In this document: positions 1-9,800 of the stretch, one piece after another
How the letters are laid out: each line of letters begins with the position of its first letter
How positions within the stretch are numbered: position 1 is the first letter of the stretch
From: Emmonsiellopsis sp. PD_33
Lineage: Eukaryota; Ascomycota; Eurotiomycetes; Onygenales; Ajellomycetaceae
Direction of reading: 5' to 3'
Assembly (NCBI GenBank): GCA_032988165.1
Contig: JANTQF010000486.1
Span: 1 to 20,925 of the forward strand
DNA: 20,925 bases
Notes under the pieces: generated by a model
What the model saw: only the letters and a program-made list of their open reading frames with translations
What the model was told of the DNA's origin: nothing
The model's database searches: none
Program-made: the position numbers and the translations under genes

Positions 1-80
1 GGGGTGGTAGGGGTGGTAGGGGTGGTAGGGGTGGGCGGGGGCAGTAGGGGGGAGGGGGGGAGGGGCGGCGCAAGCCGGGA
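1..80. repeat. G-rich minisatellite at left edge
   Basis: A 9-bp unit, GGGGTGGTA, is repeated about three and a half times from position 1 and then degenerates into G runs up to about position 67. The runs of four or more G could form G-quadruplexes on the plus strand. It is not the fungal telomere unit TTAGGG. No gene is seen here; an open frame through it is low-complexity Gly/Val and is not believed. Confidence 0.7.
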
Positions 81-695
81 GCGAGCAAAGCGAGCGCCAT
101 GCGGCTTGTACATATTACCAAAAAAATATCATCGTTACTTGCTTCTAAGGCTGGATGAGAGGTTTTATATCACTCACTCACTTTATCAGTATAGCAGTCA
201 GTTTGTTCAAGCCGTAGAGAATAGTTGACACGGAAATGGAAGTGCAGTTCTGAATAGGTAAGTAAATAGCAATACACGGGTTGGTAGATATGATGAGCAC
301 GGGAAATTAAAATATGGCTAGAAAGAAGAAAGATGAAACTCCTTTTGCGTAAGATACATAGGTAGGTAGGTGGCACATGGACCGGTAATAGTAACAGTAG
401 GAAAAAATAAAAGAATGCGTTGTCCCTGTCTGTAACTGTCTGTTTACCAGCTAAACAAGAGAAAAGAAAGGAAAAAAAGAAAGCTGGTGGTAGGTAGTAG
501 GTAAGTAGTTATCCATCCGTCAAGTTGAAAACGATCGTTTGTTTTGTTTGTTTGGGGGAACACTGGGTGCTATCCATAAATGAATTGCACCAGGGTCACT
601 CTTCATCTGCCCGAATATATCCACGCCATCAAAAGCCGCATCCGCATACGCCCTCGCCCTTTCTGCGTCCGCGCCATGCTAGTGTCAATCACTAA
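81..695. other. Intergenic region, downstream of the lunapark gene
   Basis: No convincing coding region on either strand. It contains A/G-rich stretches and short GTAG-rich tracts (about 358-372 and 488-508). It must contain the 3' UTR of the minus-strand lunapark gene, whose stop codon is at 696-698. I could not place a polyadenylation site with confidence. Confidence 0.6.
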
Positions 696-2283
696 TCAAG
701 CCTTCGGCGACTTGGACCTTGTCCGCGTAGAAATCCCATCACCGGGTTCCAATTTCGTCTTCCCACCCTGCGCCCGCTTACGAAGGCCCTTGCTCCCCAC
801 ATCGGCCTGCTCTTCCTCGTCTGCAGCTTGCTCCCCGCTGTCATCTTCATCATTACCAGACCCCGCTACACCGTCCTCAGACCCCCCCTCCCCCACCTCA
901 TCGAACTCCCCTTCACTACTCGTAGGCGCAATGACCATACTCGCATCTGTCCCCTCGCCAGGTGAGAAATTGCCCGAGCCGATCTCGCTGCTCACGCTGC
1001 CGCGGGCGGAAACGGGTTCCCATGCCCCGTCTGTACCGGAGCCAGGGCGGGATGGTTCTTGGATCACTGGATGCTGTTGTGAGAGGGGGTGTGGGTGGCT
1101 TTGGCTGCGGTGGCGGTTATGGCCTGCGTTAGTCGCTGTGGATGTAGATGCGGCTTCGGCGGCCTCTTGTATTCCGGCCAGTGCCCTCTTGGTCTCGCTT
1201 TCCTGTCCGTTCCAGGCACCGCAGGAGCCGCAGCGCCAGCGGCCTACTTCCTCCAGTGTTCGGATGCCAGGTGCCGCTTGGCCGTTGACCAGGCGGCATT
1301 GTGAACAAATCAGTGCGAGGCGGTTTTTTGGTAACGTCTCGTCTTCGCCGAGCAGGACGTCGAGGATGCGATCGTACCAGCGGGGTTCGAGGGAATCGGC
1401 GTGTTGGGGTTGGGAGGGGGGGAAGGCGTTAGGCGCGAAGCCCGGTTCGTCGGTTGGTTGCCGCGGAGGTTGAAGTTGTGGGATTAGGCTCGATGGGGGG
1501 GGAGGGCCGCGTTGGGCCGTTGGGGGAGATCGGATTGGGGTTGTGGGCATTGACCCTGGCTGCGGTCGTATGTTTGCGGTTGGTGGCGGAGCGATACCCG
1601 TTCTGCCAGGTTGGAAGGGGAGAGATGCTCTCATTCTAGGATCTCTCTTTTTGCCTCCGCCATTTCCTCCGCCGGTCCCGGAGTCTGTCTCCTTTAGGGA
1701 ACCGGTCCGTTTCGGAGACTCGCCGCCATATTTTTCTAAAAGCTGCAGGGTCGAGTTGTATTTTGTGGCTTCTTTCAGTTTCTCAATCGTTGCATCCCGC
1801 TCCTTCTGGAGCCCATCAAGGTATTTCACTGTGCTGGAAATGCGGTACTGGTAGTATGTATCTAGACTCAGCCGGACAATGTAAATACTACACGAATTAG
1901 CTGCCGGTTAACGAACCGTACTTGATCACAGATTGAACCTACAAAACAGGCCCACCGGCCACGGCGGAGTATTCAACAGCACCCCAATGTTGCCATCCTA
2001 GAACGAGGGCGAGGATAATCGAGTAGAGGAGGTATGCGAAGGTGGTATAGAGGGTCCAAAGGGCCTTGTATCGGCGGGCGTTTTGTCTATGTGTGTCGAG
2101 GCGGGCAGTTGCCCTCGAGATCTTCCCGGTGAGAGTGGACAAGGTCTTTTCAAACCCCGCGGGCGAGTTGTCGGAACCCTACCAATATATCGTGTCAGTT
2201 CGATAGCTCTGTTATTTGCGGTGAACGAGGGCGGGGAGGGAATCAGGCAGAGTACACACCCCCCATGGCCAGAGTGACACCAT
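696..2283 (-). CDS. lnp1: Lunapark-type ER three-way-junction protein
   Basis: Three exons on the minus strand: 2260-2283, 1943-2178 and 696-1887. The introns are 81 nt (GTGTGT...TAG) and 55 nt (GTAGGT...TAG), and the phases join exactly to give 483 residues. The start gives MVSLWPWG, the usual fungal lunapark N-terminus. Two hydrophobic segments lie at about residues 48-70 and 75-95. A coiled coil follows at about 103-140, then a proline-rich linker. The diagnostic zinc finger comes next, beginning near PRWYDRILDVLLGEDE, with Cys281, Cys284, Cys306 and Cys309. The C-terminal tail is acidic and disordered, ending SPKA. Lunapark proteins sit at ER three-way junctions, stabilise them, and use the C4 finger for dimerisation; this is family knowledge. 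Length and domain order fit the family. A plus-strand open frame at 580-1473 is its shadow. Confidence 0.93.
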
Positions 2284-2667
2284 GGTTGCTGGGTTTAGCT
2301 GGCTCGGCCCATTTCAGCGCATCATCTCACGGTCTAGAATCGAGTCGTCTGGCGGGGAGTTGGGCATTTCTCCCGGATATCAAAGTTGACGTTGAAGTTG
2401 GACAGCTCAATGGATGAAACTCGGCGTCTTGATTGGCCCGCGGCGGGACTGTCGGGGTCACGTGATGCGGCTATTAGCTAATCACGCGTCTATCGCTTAG
2501 AAGCCGCGGCTATCTTAAATATAAACATCATTCTTTACATCATTCTGCTCTTATTTATCCGCTTTATTCACATTGATCTAGAACTAGACGCAAACTGATA
2601 AATACAATGCTCTAGTGGAATCTTTGCTCAGATCTCACGCTTCCTCAATCCAGCTGGATTTCCCCCG
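2284..2667 (-). promoter_or_regulatory. Upstream region of the lunapark gene
   Basis: This 384-bp gap separates the lunapark start (minus strand) from the stop of the next minus-strand gene, the LPMO. It contains a CCAAT box in minus orientation (ATTGG at 2432-2436), about 150 bp from the start codon, and a palindromic E-box TCACGTGA at 2458-2465. The E-box core matches bHLH-type sites; which factor binds it is unknown. The right part (2511-2610) is AT-rich and probably includes the LPMO 3' UTR. Confidence 0.45.
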
Positions 2668-3913
2668 TCAATACGAGCAAGTGAAAACGGCCGGGCCTAT
2701 ACAGAAACATCATCAGCATGACAAGTCAACATATCCGAAGCCTCAGAATGTCACAAAAGATTATCAGGGACTAGCGGGAAATCATACCTGGGGCAGTGTA
2801 GCTATCCGGGTATGGTTCACCATTCTCACCCTGGTAGATGTCCACAAGAATTCCTGGGTCCTGGGCCTATTGTTACTCTGTCAGCATATTGCTCCCTGTC
2901 CAGATTGGTCCGCATATGGCCATACCGAATAAACGCCAGGAAGAGACACGGTCTCAGGCTTCTTTGCACCACTCCCTCCGCTGATGTTAAGCTGGGCGCA
3001 TCCCATCTAAAGTCACTTGTCAGAGATTCATGCTCCATCAATCAGTGGGGTAATGGATGCTACACTAACATAGAACTGAGCTGCTCCCTCCACCGCCGCA
3101 TAGTGCAAGGCGAGTATCTCAAAGCGGAGCAGGTATTGGCCGTCCTCGATGCATTCAGGGATTGTGACGTTATGGAAACCCTCATCAGCAATCTAACGCG
3201 CAGGTTAGCCTCTGTTCCATCATTTCGTACATCACATATTGGTACAGTACCAATTTATCCACTCCCCATTGTTCTAGCTCAGACGTTAGCAAGAGTTATG
3301 CACATCAACGGCTGTGGGGTCATACTATTCTCATATGATACTTCCGAGAATTTGAACCATCCGTCTCCCGGTCCCGCAGCGGGGTTCTGCGTTGCGTCTT
3401 CGACCTTTTTCAACCAAGCCATGACCGGTCCCTGTCCATTTCACGACATTAGTGCAGTTCGCGCTGTTGATGGAAATCCGCTATCAATTACCTTGTGGCT
3501 TGAATCAATGACCTTGTTATCCGAGTACTCATCAGGTCCGGTGCCTGCCATCGTCAACATCCTAACTCAATGAACGAAACGCACAAAACGACCAACGCAC
3601 TTCCAATCTCATGCAGCCAAAGGCCCGACACCTGCGACCCAGCTTTGACATCAATAATTGCATCCGAAGGATACCCAGTAACATTTTGACCGTTGCACGC
3701 AATCGGACCGGAGTTCACGTCTTCAACGGGCTAGAAATTCACATCAGTCAAAGCTGAGGAACTTATCTGTATCACAGGGGGTTGACAAACCGAGTTGGTA
3801 CCGGGGATATAGATTCCCACGCCTAGTCCCATACTATTCACGTCCTGCATGAGAGCATGGGCGGCCACAGAGCTCACAGAGGCCGCGAGGCCATATGCAC
3901 TAGTGAACCTCAT
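2668..3913 (-). CDS. Secreted AA9 lytic polysaccharide monooxygenase (LPMO)
   Basis: Nine exons on the minus strand: 3776-3913, 3601-3730, 3492-3544, 3326-3431, 3251-3273, 3070-3192, 2926-3006, 2788-2866 and 2668-2696. All eight introns are GT...AG (45-91 nt), and most have CTAAC/CTGAC-like branch sites. The phases close to 253 residues. A signal peptide (1-18, ending SVAA) is followed by His19, which would be the mature N-terminal copper ligand. His86 (LWLHEI) completes the histidine brace and Tyr191 (AQFYMGCAQ) is the axial residue. His180 and Gln189 keep the AA9 second-shell spacing. Cys58 and Cys194 are the expected disulfide. Other AA9 signatures are SSHKGPV, WFKF, VTIPECIEDGQYLLR and APGPAVFTC. 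N-glycosylation sequons are at residues 62, 158 and 198. There is no CBM1. The family oxidatively cleaves cellulose or other beta-glucans outside the cell; the exact substrate is not predictable. The exon 4/5 junction was chosen by family alignment. Confidence 0.92.
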
Positions 3914-4024
3914 GTTGATAAGGATCAAGTGATATCTAAAGTAGATGTCAGTGCTTTGGAATCCGGAAAGTTGCTCTGCCAAAGGATGGATACAAAATAT
4001 CTCAAACAAAAAGGGTGCTGTCAT

Positions 4025-4051
4025 GGGCGGGGCATTCCCATGGTTTATAAA
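4025..4051 (-). promoter_or_regulatory. Core promoter of the LPMO gene: TATA box and CreA-like site
   Basis: TATAAA reads on the minus strand at 4049-4044, inside the palindrome GTTTATAAAC, about 130 bp upstream of the start codon at 3913. A GCGGGG hexamer (4027-4032) fits SYGGRG, the consensus of the carbon-catabolite repressor CreA. That would suit a cellulase-type gene, but a single hexamer is weak evidence. A GGCTAG (4134-4139) resembling the xylanase-regulator site lies further upstream, inside the inverted-repeat element. Confidence 0.5.
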
Positions 4052-4106
4052 CAAGGGCTATCCTACAAAACAATAAACATAGAAAGCCGCTCAGCCGCCC
4101 CGAGGA

Positions 4107-4549
4107 GAGGGATTTGATATACAGGGATAGGTTGGCTAGCTGCAGGGAATGAAAAACACACTAAGATAAACTATATACACAGAATTACAGAGCCATGCCG
4201 AAGCACTGCCTGGGCATGGCCGAACTCTTTCCATCTCCCAGGGCCCAGCTGCCCAGGCTTTCTGCGTTCCCTAACTCGCTACTGGCCAGGTAGAGATCTC
4301 ATGTGTAGAGATCTCCTACTGACAGATAATCATATCTTCACTGACACCCACCTCTGCACAGCTTTTGGCAAGTAAAGGCAAGCTTATTATAGAGAGAATC
4401 GAATAAGAGATTGAGGCAGTGAGGTGGGCAGACCTCAGGAAAGTTATTAGGGCTTGGCTCTGTAATTCTATGTATAGTTTACCTTAGCATATTTTGCATA
4501 TTTTGCATTCTTTGTGGATAGCCAACCTATCCCTGTATATCAATCCCTC
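4107..4549. mobile_element. MITE-like element with long terminal inverted repeats
   Basis: The left arm (4107-4199) and right arm (4451-4549) are imperfect reverse complements. The outer 33 or so bases are nearly identical: GAGGGATT(T)GATATAC followed by AGGGATAGGTTGGCTA, with one T indel. The inner parts share AGAATTACAGAGCC and lose similarity in between. The roughly 250-bp centre has no coding frame. Size, long inverted ends and lack of coding capacity fit a non-autonomous DNA transposon (MITE). A TA flanks the CAGGGATAGG core on both sides (4120-4121 and 4537-4538), but the inverted similarity runs beyond it, so the true ends and target duplication are unsettled. It starts about 195 bp upstream of the LPMO start codon. 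Confidence 0.72.
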
Positions 4550-4897
4550 AGAAATTCCTATTATCACACTACAAGCAACATTGTACGTCAAGCCAAGCCA
4601 TATATATTGCGAAACCCCGCTCAGTGAGGTTGGTCGGAAGCCAGGATTTCTCCGTCAAAGTACTACTACTAAAAACGACTAAGCCGGGCCCGCTCTCTCT
4701 TGTTGGTCCTTCGCTTCTCCGAGATTCTGGAATCGATAGAGGGTTTCTTCTTACTGCTAGGGCCGGGGGTCGGGCCGGGGGGAGTTACGATCGGACCAAT
4801 GATCGTCGTGATATGTGGGCGGGATGTTCAACCGGCTTTTCTCATAAGGTGTTCGGCTGCCCAGGCGGGTATATTCCCCTCCTCTCATGAATAGCAC

Positions 4898-5013
4898 GGT
4901 GTGGAAAATGAACTTTTGCAAGCAATTGTTTCGGGCTACCCCTTACCATGCTCCCCATAGTTGGTTCAAATGCACCAGCTGAGTCAGGTTGGCAAGAAGG
5001 AGCTGGAGCCTGC
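4898..5013. repeat. Degenerate direct repeat, copy A
   Basis: It begins GGTGTGGAAAATGAACTT and ends CTGGAGCCTGC, and matches copy B at 5112-5240 in the same orientation. The best-conserved part is around CCATGCTCCCCAT, AAATGCACC and GGTTGGCAAGAA. Copy A is 13 bp shorter than copy B. The region is unidentified; on the minus strand it reads GAFEPTMGSMVRG. Confidence 0.75.
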
Positions 5014-5111
5014 ATGTCTTGCAATCCATATGAAAGTATGGCTTGGCTTGCTGTACACGCAATGGTGTCACTTGCGGTGTGAGAATAGGAAGACGAAGTA
5101 CTCCGCAGTGG

Positions 5112-5240
5112 GGTGTGGAAGATGAACTTCGGCTAATTCGGAAAATTGTCCGGCTGCAGGCCACTTTTACCCCTTGCCATGCTCCCCATTGTCGGGTTAA
5201 ATGCACCGTTGAGTCGGGTTGGCAAGAAACTGGAGCCTGC
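5112..5240. repeat. Degenerate direct repeat, copy B
   Basis: Second copy of the repeat at 4898-5013, starting 214 bp further on. Many substitutions between the copies are transitions (for example AAAATG/AAGATG, CTTACC/CTTGCC, GTCAGG/GTCGGG). Copy B carries extra bases in its first half. On the minus strand it reads GAFNPTMGSMARG, the same frame as copy A, within an unrecognised 90-codon frame (5133-5405). This may be a remnant of a repeated gene fragment or an old transposon. Confidence 0.75.
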
Positions 5241-6651
5241 GCGCATCACGGAGAATGAAATGGCGGTTGAGTATGGTGCCGGTGAGGTTAGGCTATCTGC
5301 TACCCCATAGCCTATAGGAGGGGATTCACTTTTAGTCAATGCGGCGGGTATCGAAGGATTTTTCAAGTATGATGGTTGGCGTTGAAAATCCGGAGAAGAT
5401 GACACTCAATTCAGACCCTCATTCGAAAGGCACAGGTCCCTCACATATGTCCCCCAGTGCTCAGTGTGGTCTGGGCACATTTCTGTTGTGAACCGATGAA
5501 GAAACAGTTTACTATCATGTCATCAGGAGAGTCCGGTTGCTTCAATAAACTTGTCTGGAGTGTGGGATGGAAAAGTGGTTCGTCATTTAAGCTTAACTAC
5601 TTGTTATCTGCTACTATTAATAGTCCTATACATATATGCCGGGGTGAGTCTCAACCTCTATTGTTATTTTTATTATTGTTATTGTTACTAATTATTTTAT
5701 ACAGTATTTTCCTTCTTTATTAGACAGCTATTAGGACAAATGTTTAAGAACTTGTTATAGACATTAACAAAGGCTTCAGGCTCTCAGAGTTAAAAGAAGT
5801 GCCTCCTTTGACTAAGGAAACATTGAGAAAATGTCCAGGCATGAGATCTAAAGTTCAGAGAAATACGAGAATAGCCGCAGAAAATTAGTACAGAAATTAT
5901 AGATGTAAGGACATTGGGAAGGGCTTTTTTGAAATATATATATTTAGTGTCCTCGGGTAAAATGACGGTGAATATTAAAAAGAAAATGTATGGTACTCCC
6001 CAGCCTACGGCCCCGTCCTTAAAAGTCCATATTCTTTAGTTTATTATTCTATCATTATCTTTGGATTCGGGGTTGGGGAGTGTTGGGAATCAATCGAGGC
6101 TGGTTGGCGCCTTTCCCTCACACCCAGCTGAAACTAACTTTGTCCCCGCCAACCTCCTTCATCAGCAACAGACTTCCTACAACCATGATTTCTCATACAA
6201 ACCCGCGCTGCAAGGCAGCCATTCGACGCGGGAAAATCCTCAAGCGCCACAGCCATTGCTTATTCAGGAAAAAACATGACAGGACAGCCTGCCCGTGCCA
6301 AAGTGGGCCTCAGACTTCGCGGAGAAAAGTACCCTGAAGCTCTAGGGCAATGTTGCGGCGCGTATAAGAAGACATCATCAAGCTATTGGGCTGAATCTCA
6401 TACCACCAGTCTCCACGTAGCGAGACCCTTGTTGCTTAGGCCTGGCGTTAAGGCTCTCCGCCAGCGGCCCAGCGGTTACCTGCACAATCGGTGCTCGAAG
6501 ATGCAAGGCGTTCAAAGCAAGACAGCAAACCGAAAGCTACAATCATTCGTCATTGGTTACTGAGCATGTTGCCATTGGGTGATTGGGTGCTTATTATCCC
6601 TGAACTGCTGAGATCGGGAGCCGAAGCTGCAGCCTGACCGTGGGACGAGGC

Positions 6652-6770
6652 CCAATGCTTGCGTGCGGATTGCCCCGCCTTCCGCCTTGCGGGGAGAAGA
6701 AACCATGATATTTGTTTGTGGTCCTCTTTAAAGGCTTGGGGTCGTCCCCTGGCAAGATGCTGAATATATA
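6652..6770 (+). promoter_or_regulatory. Putative promoter of the NLR gene
   Basis: In order it shows a CCAAT box (6652-6656); an inverted pair CCCCGC (6673-6678) and GCGGGG (6689-6694), separated by 10 bases; and a TATATA (6765-6770) about 130 bp before the nearest ATG at 6898. Each arm of the inverted pair fits the CreA consensus SYGGRG on one strand, and together they could also form a small hairpin. The assignment rests on consensus matches and position only. Confidence 0.4.
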
Positions 6771-6897
6771 CAATATATCTAGGACGGGCACGTTGCGTTG
6801 GGTGTTGATCTTCTCTCATGTTTCAACCTGTTGCTATGAAATTGGAATATGGTTTGTCAAAGTCCCCGTTCCTAGTGCTTCGAAATGTTCACTAATT

Positions 6898-9800
6898 ATG
6901 GGGTAGGTATTGAAAACATTTCGAAAAAGTTTCAAATCTCATTCTTCTAGCTTTTCTCATGAACCTGGCACAATCACGACGGTCACCACAGTCACTTCTG
7001 TGGTCGACGATCTCGCCTCCAATGAACCTATCAAGCCGAAAGATTTTGATAAGAAAGGGCCCCTTGGGCTTAATCTCCTCAGTAACCCTCCGGAGCCTCA
7101 CGTTGATTTTATTTTCGTTCATGGCCTAGGCGGTGGCTCTAGGAAAACCTGGAGTTTTTCAGAAAAAGAGGAGCACTTCTGGCCAAAGTATTGGCTTCCA
7201 AAGGACCCTGCATTCAAAAATGTCCGTATCCATAGTTTCGGCTACAGCTCCGACTGGTTCAAAGGAAGAGATAGCGCTATGGAAATACAGGATTTTGCGA
7301 TGTCATTGCTCATCCAAATCATCACCTCCCCAGGTATCAGTGATTGGAATGTATGCATCGTCCCTTAAGAACAATACATTCCTAGCGTCCTGACGTGGAT
7401 TCTTATTATAGACACCAATAGTGCTCATAGGGCATAGTATGGGAGGACTAGTCATCAAAAAGGTGAGTTGCTCCAGCCTTTTTTGAAGCAACAAAACATA
7501 TCTGATCTATGTAAAACAGATGTACATCATAGCACGGCAAAACAAACTCTATGAAGCGGTAGCTAGACGCATTCGCACTATATATTTCGTTGCTACGCCT
7601 CATTCGGGATCCCACTCATCCGAACTTTTACTTGGTATTTTTCACGCAGCTTTTGGTTCTCGTTCATATGTCACAGACTTGGAACAAGGTTCTGCGGCGA
7701 TACAAGATATCAATGAACGGTTTTATCTGTACTCGGGGGACATAGATCTCTGGTCGTTCTATGAGACCCTCCCACTCACTATCGGCCCCCTCAGCAAAAT
7801 GATCGTTAGGAGAGACTCGGCCACGCTAGGATACAAAGAAGAGAACCAAGTACCGTTGACTGCTGACCACCGTTCGATTTGCAAGTTCAGCACCCCAGAT
7901 GACCCGAATTACAAAGCTCTTCGGAATGCATTGGAAAAAGCAGTTCAAACCCTTGACAGAATGAGTAAGTTTTGCTTTGCAGTTTGCGAAGACTTTGACT
8001 GAACCAAATGTGTAGGACTTGAGTCGAAGAAAATCCTACGGAACGATCAATTAACGGAGCTAGAAAAGTACCTCGGGGTTTCTGCAGCACCGCACGGCGA
8101 TTTACTTACCGCCCAAGATGCCCGTTTAGCCGGAACTTGTGGCTGGCTTTCCATGAAAAAGAGTTTTCTCCAATGGAGGGATTTTTTACCCAACAGTCCG
8201 AGTATATTTTGGCTTAGTGGAAACCCGGGGACTGGCAAATCCGTTCTCGCCGGTTATATAATTGATCACCTGAAGCAAAGGGGTTCGGATGTCAGTTATT
8301 TCTTTTTCAAATACGGAGACGACTCTATAACAAAACTCAGTGCCTGCCTCCGATCAATAGCATTCCAAATGGCACGCAACAATACCCAGGCCCTAGATCT
8401 GTTGTTGAAAATGGAAAGTGATGGCATGAGTTTTGACCACGGCGATGAACGCACGATATGGATGCAAGTATTCATGTCTGGGATATTTCAGGCTGGATTT
8501 TCGAACCACTATTGGATCATCGACGCATTGGATGAATGTGTTGATTTGGTTTCGTTTTTCGTCCCCATGTTGGCCAAGCTTGATAAGACAATCCCCCTAC
8601 GTGTTCTTATCACAAGTCGGACGTCTGCCGAATTGCAGAAACAATTCTCAAATCTCGGCGTCGACCGCTTCTTGTCACAAAGGATTTCGACCGAGGATAC
8701 CCTCCCTGATATCAAATTGTTTCTTGAAGGGAAATCGCATTTGCTAGCTGGAAAAGACGACAAGTTTCGCGCTGCTCTGGTCGACAAAATCCTGAATAAG
8801 TCAAACGATAGTTTCCTATGGACGACCTTAGTCCTTCATCAGCTGCGGAACGCTCACAGCATGGAGGAGGTCAGTTCCATCTTGGAAGATGTACCCCGTG
8901 AAATGGAGCCTTTATATATGAGAACTCTGCAATCGATCTCACGAGATAAATATGGAAGGGATCTTGCCAAGGCGGTCTTGGACTGGACAATATGTGCTGT
9001 GAGGCCGTTGACAGTCGGAGAACTTGAAGCTGCTCTGAAACTAGGCCAGAATACCGATTTTCTCGACCTTGCTCAAAGCATTACGAACGTCTGCGGCCAG
9101 CTGGTGAACGTCGACAAACTTGGAAGGGTACAGATGGTGCATACCACGGCAAGACAGTTTCTTGCAAATGAGAACCTGGAATCTGAATTCGCGGTTAAGA
9201 AGACCGAAGTTCACACACGCATAACCAAAGTCTGTCTTGCATATCTTACTAGCAAGGAGATGGAACCAACCGGGACCCGAAGAAGTAACTTCATCACATT
9301 CCACGGCCCAAATCGAAATAAATTCGAAACATATATCTTTAACTCCTTTTCCGATCATCTCGTGCAGTCCGATCCTCGTGCAGACGACGTCTTAGCCCTG
9401 TTGGATACTTTCCTAAGGCGCAATATGCTCTCTTGGATTCACGCCATTGCCGAGACCCAAAACCTCGAACCGTTATTTCGCGTCGCAAAGAGCCTCGGTG
9501 CGTTTCTCGATAAAGCTACTCTCTGCCGGCCATTAGATAACACTGTACAAACAATCCGTGGCTGGGCAAAAGACCTCGTCTGTTTGGTTGCAAAATTCGG
9601 GGATGCCCTTCTAGGTCATCCGTCAGCAATTTACCAAATCATCCTCCCATTCTCCCCTAAAGAATCCACCATATACAAAACTTGCCCCGGCGATAGTTGG
9701 TTGACTGTGACCGGCGATTATACCGCTCGCTGGGACGATTTATCTTGCTGTATGAAATTTAACGATGGGATCCGTACCATGTGCCACGGAGATCAGTATT

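Larger units (their letters stand above)
4550..6640. other. Gene-poor, probably decayed intergenic region
   Basis: No gene is recognised in about 2.1 kb. It contains a degenerate direct repeat (4898-5013 and 5112-5240, listed separately). An intron-like segment at about 5645-5706 has donor GTGAGT, a TACTAAT branch and acceptor ACAG within a TTATTG-rich stretch. AT-rich sequence follows at 5700-6060. Short open frames up to about 95 codons occur on both strands but show no family motif, signal peptide or consistent exon structure. The neighbouring inverted-repeat element and repeat copies suggest old transposable-element debris. Confidence 0.55.

Noticed and set aside
580..1473. 297-codon plus-strand open frame
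   Set aside because: Low-complexity Ser/Pro-rich antisense of the lunapark gene's third exon, which carries the zinc finger on the minus strand.
2615..2932. 105-codon plus-strand frame starting soon after an AT-rich, promoter-like stretch
   Set aside because: It overlaps the last exons of the minus-strand LPMO and shows no family resemblance or signal peptide.
2812..3573. Uninterrupted 253-codon plus-strand open frame
   Set aside because: It has no family motif and lies antisense to the nine-exon AA9 gene, whose copper ligands, disulfide and splice phases all fit. It is a chance frame.
5551..5735. Possible solo LTR (TGTC... with a TATA-like word and a later ACA)
   Set aside because: No second LTR, primer-binding site, polypurine tract or target duplication could be found by eye.
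6276..6819. Overlapping short frames on both strands upstream of the NLR gene
   Set aside because: No recognisable domains, no consistent exon structure, and they overlap the promoter signals of the NLR gene.
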